From assembly GCA_043101605.1 (NCBI GenBank), contig JBICIG010000108.1:1-12979 (forward strand): a DNA stretch of 12,979 nucleotides, written 5' to 3'. Position numbers and translations under genes: made by a program. The stretch is from JBICIG01 sp043101605 (GTDB lineage: Bacteria > Planctomycetota > Phycisphaerae > Phycisphaerales > UBA1924). The notes under the pieces are model-generated. The model saw only the letters and a list, made by a program, of their open reading frames with translations. It ran no database searches and had not been told where the DNA came from. This document shows, one piece after another, positions 8,231 to 12,979 of this stretch; position 1 is the first letter of the stretch; the number at the start of each line of letters is the position of its first letter.

Positions 8231-10273
8231 TCACCGGCTCGGATTGACCTGCTCGGAGAGGTTGGGCGCGTTGCGGCGCTCGGCTTCCTCCTGCGCCCAG
8301 TTGAGGAACGCCTCGTAGTTCGAGGGCCTGGGGAACAGGTCCTCGAAGTTCCGCCCCGCGAGCGCCGCCTGGGCGTTCTCGGAGACGAAGCGTCGGTCCT
8401 CGGTCACGCCGAAGGTCAGCTCGAGCTGGCGGTAGGCGAAGCGCTTGAGATCCTCGGGGGCGCGGCTGTACATGAGCTGCGCATCCTCGATGTTCATCAT
8501 CGAGATGACATCGGCAAAGACATTCCCAGCCGCCCACCGGAAGTCGCGGTTGGCGACCTCCATCCGCGCGTTCTCGCCCATCGTCACGGTCAGGTTGACC
8601 TGTTCCCGGGTGTACGCGGCGTGGAAGGCGCGGGCGTACTCGAAGCTCTGGCGGAAGAGCCGGTCGTCGCCGGCGAGCAGACCGTTGATGTACGCGCCCT
8701 GGAGCGCGCCCATGATCTCCGACCGCGCGACCTGCGGGATCATGAACCGCTGATCCTCGAACTGCTGGGCGATGAAGTCGTTCAGATCCGACGCGAGACG
8801 GATCCACTGCTCCTCGGTCTTGTTGGTGTTGATCTCGTTCCAGCGGATGAGCTTGAGGTGGTACTCCTGGGCCTTGTCGATCTGCCCGCGCCGGAAGAAG
8901 AACCGGATCGCGTCCTTGAGGAAGTTCTCGTAGCCCGCCGAGTAGAACCGGTACGACCGCTTGACATTCTCGGCGAACGAGCGGGCGTCCTCCTCGCGGG
9001 CTCGGTTGGCGACCTCCTGGATGATCTCCTCGTAGGTGTCGACGAAGTAGGGGTTGGGCATGGCGCGGTAGGTCCCCCCGCCGTACGCCGTCGCCTGGGC
9101 CGTGCGGAGCGTGGGCGCGATGTGGTAGAGGTAGCTGAAGTAGATCTGCCCGTCGCGGTAGAGCTGCTGGATCGCGTGCATCGCCTGGCGATCGGTGTTG
9201 AGGAAGTCGAAGTTCTCGCGGTTCTGGTCCTCGACGCGGCGCAGCGCCCCGTCGACGCCCTTGGCCGTCCAGTAGAGCGCGTGCGTCGCGGCGTGACGCC
9301 AGTCCAGCGGGCCGTACTTCCGCGTGTACCGCACCATCAGCCGCGGATCCATGTTGTACTCGTCGGTCAGCACCTTCCGCCGGACATAGGGCAGCAGGGC
9401 TTCCCACGCGCCCTCGTACTCCGGATCGAGCAGCAGGTCGCGCATCACCCCGCTCTTGGGCCCCACCTGCGCGTCGGTCACGCTCGCGCGGTAAGGCGAG
9501 TTGAGGATCGTCGTCATGTCCGTCCAGCGCTTGAGCAGGTCGAACCCGAGGTCCTCATCGACGCTCTCGCGCAGCAGGCGGACCAGCTCCCGCGTCTCGG
9601 GCGCCCGCTCGAACAGCGAGCCCAGCGAGGGCGGGGCGCTGGCGATCTGCTCCATCCAGGTCGCGAAGGTCTCGGTCGCCTCGGCCCGCGACATGTCGAA
9701 CCGCGTCCGGGGCGGCTCGCCCAGGACCACCGTCCACTCGGCCGCGTGCTCCTGCTTGTAGTAGATGTTCGCGTCGTCGGTCACGCCGCCCATCTTGTGC
9801 AGGAAGATCCAGCCCAGCTCCTTGTGGATCAGCAGGCTGTCGGGGTTGTAGACCACGCCCTTCTCGCGCAGCAGCCGCAGCCCCTTCTTGACCCACTCCC
9901 ACCGCTGCGCCGGCGTCTTGGCCGTCACCGAGATGTTGTACGCGAGGTTCCACGCGTGGAAGACCCAGACCTCCTCGTACCGCGGCTGCAACGCCGTGAT
10001 CGCCTTGGCCAGGTTCAGCGACTCGTAGACCTTCCCCGCCTCCTTCATCTGGTTGGCGCGGATCCAAAGAAAGTTGACCAGCAGCCCACGGAACGGGCCC
10101 ATCGCGATCCCGAGCCCCGATTCGATCGGCTGCCCGTCGACGCCGCGAGCCGTGTACACGAGCTGGTGACGACCCGCCGACGCGCTCACGCGCGTTCCCA
10201 GGAACCCGGCCACGGCGATCGAGATGCCGAACACCCCCGCCGCAACGACCTGGATGACGCGTTCACGCTTCAC
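8231..10273 (-). CDS. Membrane-anchored helical-repeat protein of unknown function
   Basis: I do not recognise a named family. The 680-residue protein has a basic start (KRER), one hydrophobic segment at about 6-26 (VIQVVAAGVFGISIAVAGFLG) acting as anchor or uncleaved signal, and a long helical, aromatic-rich remainder with no further membrane segment. Residues 71-105 (KVYESLNLAKAITALQPRYE then EVWVFHAWNLAYN) resemble tetratricopeptide helices, so a scaffold role outside the membrane is plausible. Other strong-looking patches are GLGIAMGPFRGLLVNFLWIR (53-72) and WIFLHKMGG (145-153). No catalytic motif is visible. The GTG start is fixed by a good Shine-Dalgarno sequence 8 nt upstream; the frame stays open to 10477, which would run into the permease gene. 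It is the last gene of the ABC cluster, which suggests it works with that transporter. Confidence 0.85.
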   Translation of the reverse strand: MKRERVIQVVAAGVFGISIAVAGFLGTRVSASAGRHQLVYTARGVDGQPIESGLGIAMGPFRGLLVNFLWIRANQMKEAGKVYESLNLAKAITALQPRYEEVWVFHAWNLAYNISVTAKTPAQRWEWVKKGLRLLREKGVVYNPDSLLIHKELGWIFLHKMGGVTDDANIYYKQEHAAEWTVVLGEPPRTRFDMSRAEATETFATWMEQIASAPPSLGSLFERAPETRELVRLLRESVDEDLGFDLLKRWTDMTTILNSPYRASVTDAQVGPKSGVMRDLLLDPEYEGAWEALLPYVRRKVLTDEYNMDPRLMVRYTRKYGPLDWRHAATHALYWTAKGVDGALRRVEDQNRENFDFLNTDRQAMHAIQQLYRDGQIYFSYLYHIAPTLRTAQATAYGGGTYRAMPNPYFVDTYEEIIQEVANRAREEDARSFAENVKRSYRFYSAGYENFLKDAIRFFFRRGQIDKAQEYHLKLIRWNEINTNKTEEQWIRLASDLNDFIAQQFEDQRFMIPQVARSEIMGALQGAYINGLLAGDDRLFRQSFEYARAFHAAYTREQVNLTVTMGENARMEVANRDFRWAAGNVFADVISMMNIEDAQLMYSRAPEDLKRFAYRQLELTFGVTEDRRFVSENAQAALAGRNFEDLFPRPSNYEAFLNWAQEEAERRNAPNLSEQVNPSR

Positions 10274-10371
10274 GACCCGGTCCTCCTGATCCGACCTACG
10301 CCCCCCGTGCCCGCCAAGGTCGCGCCCACGCCGATCCGTCCATCCTTCGACCCGCCGGTGCGCCGACTCAT
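10270..10371 (-). CDS. Candidate 33-codon bridging ORF
   Basis: The only long gap in the ABC cluster (97 bp) is spanned exactly by a 33-codon frame. Its ATG overlaps the permease stop (TGATG, 10373-10369), and its own TGA overlaps the GTG start of the next gene (GTGA, 10273-10270). The product would be glycine- and arginine-rich and soluble, with no motif I know. Its last codons contain the AGGAGG used by the next gene, so ribosomes translating it would cross that site. This layout suggests translational coupling. However, stop codons are rare by chance in such GC-rich DNA and its own ribosome binding site is weak (GGGG), so it may be fortuitous. Confidence 0.3.
   Translation of the reverse strand: MSRRTGGSKDGRIGVGATLAGTGGVGRIRRTGS
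10282..10287 (-). promoter_or_regulatory. Shine-Dalgarno AGGAGG deciding the GTG start at 10273
   Basis: On the minus strand AGGAGG stands 8 nt before GTG at 10273 and is fully complementary to the CCTCCT at the 16S 3' end in this same window. It settles the start of the large anchored protein, whose membrane segment begins a few codons later. Confidence 0.8.
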
Positions 10372-12263
10372 CAGTGCCCCGAATAGATCGCCAGTTCCCG
10401 CTTGCGGAAGATCGCCACGCCCATCGCGTAGAACGCCGTGGTGATGAACGACAGCACGATCGTCCCGACGGCGACATCCCCCCACGACAGCAGCCGACCC
10501 TCGACGAGCCTTCCCGTCGGGCGCAGCCCGGAGTAGACCGAGAACACGCCCGTCACCGCCGACCCGATCCCGTTGATCAGCCACTTGCCGATGACCAGGT
10601 TGCCCCGGCGGTCGGTCGTCCCGAACGCCTCGAGCGACTCGGCGAGGTACCCGCTCGCCTCGGCCGAGAGGAAGATGGCAAAGCCCACCAGGCACGCGAC
10701 CGGGAAGCTCAGGAAGGTCGCGCACCAGATCCCCAGCATCGACAGCGTCGCGAGCTTGATCCACAGCACGAACACCACGCGCAGGAAGTTCGCCTCGAAG
10801 CTCCCTGCGGAATAGTTCAGCTTCAGCCCGTCGGGCGCGAAGGTCACCAGCACGGGCTCGTCGACATTCTCCGCCCCGACCACGCCCACACGCACGACCA
10901 TCGTCCCGTCCTCGCCGACCGCCTCGTTGGGGATCGTCAGCGTCAGGGTCGTGTCCAGCGGGGCCTTGGTCGTGTGCGGGAAGAGCTTCTCGCCCTCGAA
11001 CTCGAACGCGAGCACGAAGTAGTGCGTCGGGTTGTTCGTCGCCGTCTCGATCTTGTACGCCAGCGTCAGCGGGCGGTCGCTCGCGCGCGCCGCCTGCAGC
11101 CCGCTGAACACGAACTCGCGGAACTGCTGCGCCGGCAGCTCACGCCCGAACTGCAGCATGCTCTTGTACAGGTCGTTGACGACCTCGGCGTACTTCTCGT
11201 CGGTCCGTGCGAACGACTCGTCCCGCACCCGTTGCTCGCGGATATAGGTCTCGACCCCCTCGATGAAGTCCGGATCGTCCATCGCAAAGGGCGGATCGGG
11301 CTCGACGCTCCGCCGGGCCGTCAGCACCTGGCTCTCGAGCACCAGCCGGTCCTCGGTGATCAGCAGATTCTCATCCCCCGAGACATACGGCCGAACCTCG
11401 CCCAACGCCGTCTGCTGGCGCAGGTAATCGGTCATCAGGAAGACGCCCGAGGTGCAGACCACCAGCAGCACCGCCGCCAGCGACACCACGCCCAGCCACT
11501 TGCCCAGCAGGTACTGCCAGGTCGGGACGGGCTTGGTCATCGTCTGCCAGATCAGCTTGTCGCGGTGCTCGAAGCTCACCGTCGCGACCGACAGCAGCAT
11601 GGTCAGCAGCGCGATGATCCAGAACGCGCCCCCCGTCCCGTACTGCAGGAACGACTGCACGCGGAAGCGCAGCTCCTCGCCCTCATCGAGCAGCGTGGGC
11701 AGGGCGCTCAGCCCGATCACCAGCAGGATGATGAAGACCAGCGAGAGCTTCATCCGCACCGCCTCGGCCAGCACATTCCGCGCCACCGCCAGCACCGGGT
11801 GCGCCCCCGACAGCACCGCCCGCAGCCCCTGCATGAGCGCCGTGAACGCCGCGGTCAGCACGATCACCCCGCCGATCAGCAGCGTCAGGTCCTCGTACCC
11901 GCCGAGCGCCGAGAGCGGGCCGACGATCGCGACCGCCGCCAGCAGCAGCCCGAGATAGGTCAGCCCGAGCCCCAGCCACACCACCGCGACCCCGACCAGC
12001 CCCGCCAGCAGCACCGCCACCGCCGGGCCCGTCTGGCTCTGCCCCGAGGTGAGCATGAGCTCGATCGCCCGCTCGGTCATCGTGCTGACCTGGTCGGCCT
12101 CGGACTCGGCGGCCGCGATCGGCACCTCCCCGCGCGCGCTCGAGAGCACGAAGTACCCCGCCGACCCCAGGCACGCCACCGCGACGATCGCCGACGCGAT
12201 GATCTTGAACAGCCGGGTCTGCTGAACGCGGTTGGCCTCGGAGAGCAGCCGCATCGGGGTCAC
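10371..12263 (-). CDS. ABC-2-type transporter permease with large soluble insert
   Basis: This is the membrane partner of the ATPase encoded just upstream. The 630 residues contain roughly ten hydrophobic segments: about 19-40, 72-93, 95-113, 118-139, 165-183, 203-222, 249-270, 485-507, 509-528 and 589-610. The middle shows the ABC-2 pattern in which WQTMTKPVPTWQYLLGKWLG (229-248) precedes a membrane helix. Between 271 and 484 lies a soluble domain of about 210 residues, probably outside the membrane, ending in a beta-rich stretch (TLTLTIPNEAVGEDGTMVVR). The substrate cannot be told. The GTG at 12263 overlaps the ATPase stop (GTGA) and has GAGGAG 8 nt upstream; an ATG three codons later (12254) is the alternative. 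It ends in a TGATGA double stop. Confidence 0.88.
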   Translation of the reverse strand: MTPMRLLSEANRVQQTRLFKIIASAIVAVACLGSAGYFVLSSARGEVPIAAAESEADQVSTMTERAIELMLTSGQSQTGPAVAVLLAGLVGVAVVWLGLGLTYLGLLLAAVAIVGPLSALGGYEDLTLLIGGVIVLTAAFTALMQGLRAVLSGAHPVLAVARNVLAEAVRMKLSLVFIILLVIGLSALPTLLDEGEELRFRVQSFLQYGTGGAFWIIALLTMLLSVATVSFEHRDKLIWQTMTKPVPTWQYLLGKWLGVVSLAAVLLVVCTSGVFLMTDYLRQQTALGEVRPYVSGDENLLITEDRLVLESQVLTARRSVEPDPPFAMDDPDFIEGVETYIREQRVRDESFARTDEKYAEVVNDLYKSMLQFGRELPAQQFREFVFSGLQAARASDRPLTLAYKIETATNNPTHYFVLAFEFEGEKLFPHTTKAPLDTTLTLTIPNEAVGEDGTMVVRVGVVGAENVDEPVLVTFAPDGLKLNYSAGSFEANFLRVVFVLWIKLATLSMLGIWCATFLSFPVACLVGFAIFLSAEASGYLAESLEAFGTTDRRGNLVIGKWLINGIGSAVTGVFSVYSGLRPTGRLVEGRLLSWGDVAVGTIVLSFITTAFYAMGVAIFRKRELAIYSGH

Positions 12264-12979
12264 CGCCGCGACTCCTCGTCCTCGTCGTCGCCCTCGTCCT
12301 CACGGTCGAGCAGCGACCCGATGACGCTCATGTCGACATCGCCCGATCCGGCCGGTTCGTCCGATCCCGCCGGCTCGACCGGCTCGGCCGTGTCGGGCTC
12401 GCGAACCGGCGCTTCCTCAGCCGGTGCCTCGGACACCAGCCCCGCGATGACATCCTCGCGCACGCTCGGCTCGTCCCGACCCGTGCCAGATTCCACCTCG
12501 ACCTCGGCCGGCGGCTCGTCGCCCTGCACCAGCCGGTCGATCAGCCCCGCACCCGAGCCCTTGAGGAACGACGCGACCTCGCCCCCCTCGGTCGCACCGC
12601 TGGTCTCGACGCGCTCGGCTTTGGCCCGCGCCACGATGTCCAGGAACTTCTCCTCGAGCCTCTGACGCGGGTGCGACACGCCCAGCACGCTCTTCTCGCC
12701 GTGCGACCGACGCCGGATCACCGCGTCGATCTCGGCGATCGTCTCCTCGTCGAGCGCGTCGGTCTCGATGCTTGTGCGGCTCTGCTTGGTCAGCAGCGCC
12801 TCGGCCGGTCCCTCCTCGCGGATCTTCCCGCCGTAGAGGATGACCATCCGATCCACGCAGTCCTCGACATCCGCCAGCAGGTGGCTCGAGAGCAGCACCG
12901 TCTTGCCGCGCTTGCCGAGCTCGATGATCAGGTCCTTGACCTGCCGCGTCCCGATCGGGTCGAGCCCGCTCGTCGGCTC
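12260..12979 (-). CDS. ABC transporter ATP-binding protein, C-terminal part (5' end outside window)
   Basis: The reading frame runs off the right edge, so Walker A, the signature motif and most of Walker B are not seen. The 239 visible residues start at EPTSGLDP (end of Walker B plus D-loop, 1-8) and continue to VLLSSHLLADVE with the switch histidine at 33 and ILYGGKIREEG, typical of ABC-2-type drug, gliding or Nos-like exporter ATPases. A GTG at 12898 inside the switch-region strand is not the start. After HPRQRLEEKFLDIV (about 146-159), a pattern common at the end of such ATPases, comes an unusual extension of about 80 residues rich in Glu, Pro and Asp, ending in DREDEGDDEDEESRR. The gene overlaps the permease start by 4 nt, so the two are surely co-translated. 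Confidence 0.93.
   Translation of the reverse strand, partial: EPTSGLDPIGTRQVKDLIIELGKRGKTVLLSSHLLADVEDCVDRMVILYGGKIREEGPAEALLTKQSRTSIETDALDEETIAEIDAVIRRRSHGEKSVLGVSHPRQRLEEKFLDIVARAKAERVETSGATEGGEVASFLKGSGAGLIDRLVQGDEPPAEVEVESGTGRDEPSVREDVIAGLVSEAPAEEAPVREPDTAEPVEPAGSDEPAGSGDVDMSVIGSLLDREDEGDDEDEESRR
12272..12277 (-). promoter_or_regulatory. Shine-Dalgarno-like GAGGAG for the permease GTG
   Basis: On the minus strand GAGGAG lies 8 nt before the permease GTG at 12263, the same spacing as the site at 10282-10287. It sits within acidic codons of the ATPase tail (a run of GAG and GAC codons), so it may be partly a by-product of that composition. Confidence 0.5.

Noticed and set aside
8621..10444. 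607-codon frame antisense to the large anchored protein
   Set aside because: It has the composition of a shadow frame, no recognisable domain, and faces a gene with a proper Shine-Dalgarno sequence and membrane anchor.
12264..12301. CTC/GTC-rich tract as a tandem repeat
   Set aside because: It is explained by the GAG and GAC codons of the acidic ATPase tail and has no regular unit.
10374..12665. 763-codon open frame antisense to the permease and ATPase genes
   Set aside because: It mirrors two genes with clear family features. The product is a low-complexity mix of Arg, His, Gln, Pro and Asp, typical of antisense frames in GC-rich DNA.

Overview
The window looks like a piece of the chromosome of a high-G+C bacterium of the Planctomycetota, most likely Phycisphaerae-like. 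Three things point there. The 16S rRNA 3' end carries variants I associate with that phylum (CCCTTAACGAGCGCAACCC, and TTCCTGAGCC just before the universal TTGTACACACCGCCCG site). The 16S gene is not followed by a 23S gene. The long proteins with no obvious relatives read like planctomycete conserved proteins. The placement is from memory of such sequences, not from a search.

Layout. Positions 1-496 are the 3' third of a 16S rRNA gene on the + strand, followed by a hairpin-rich trailer and a very strong intrinsic terminator (634-668). The next four genes lie on the minus strand and read leftward toward the rRNA gene. In order of transcription they are a GH10-fold protein that has lost its catalytic glutamates (7136-5451), a small membrane-anchored ComEA-like helix-hairpin-helix protein (5449-5066), the transcription-repair coupling factor Mfd (4995-1612) and the phosphate regulator PhoU (1486-803). 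The first two are one base apart and probably translationally coupled. A 131-bp divergent spacer separates them from purC (7268-8218, +), a complete SAICAR synthetase gene.

The right third is a second minus-strand cluster entering from beyond the window. It holds the C-terminal part of an ABC transporter ATPase with a long acidic tail (12979-12260), an ABC-2-type permease with a large soluble insert (12263-10371) and a 680-residue membrane-anchored protein of unknown function (10273-8231). ATPase and permease overlap by 4 nt. Between permease and the large protein lies a 33-codon frame that exactly bridges one stop and the next start. The cluster looks like a single transcription unit for an uncharacterised membrane transport or remodelling system.

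The best leads are the degenerate GH10-like protein coupled to a DNA-binding-type HhH protein, the ABC-permease-large anchored protein module, the bridging small frame, and the stand-alone 16S gene. There is no sign of CRISPR, insertion sequences, phage genes or tRNA genes.
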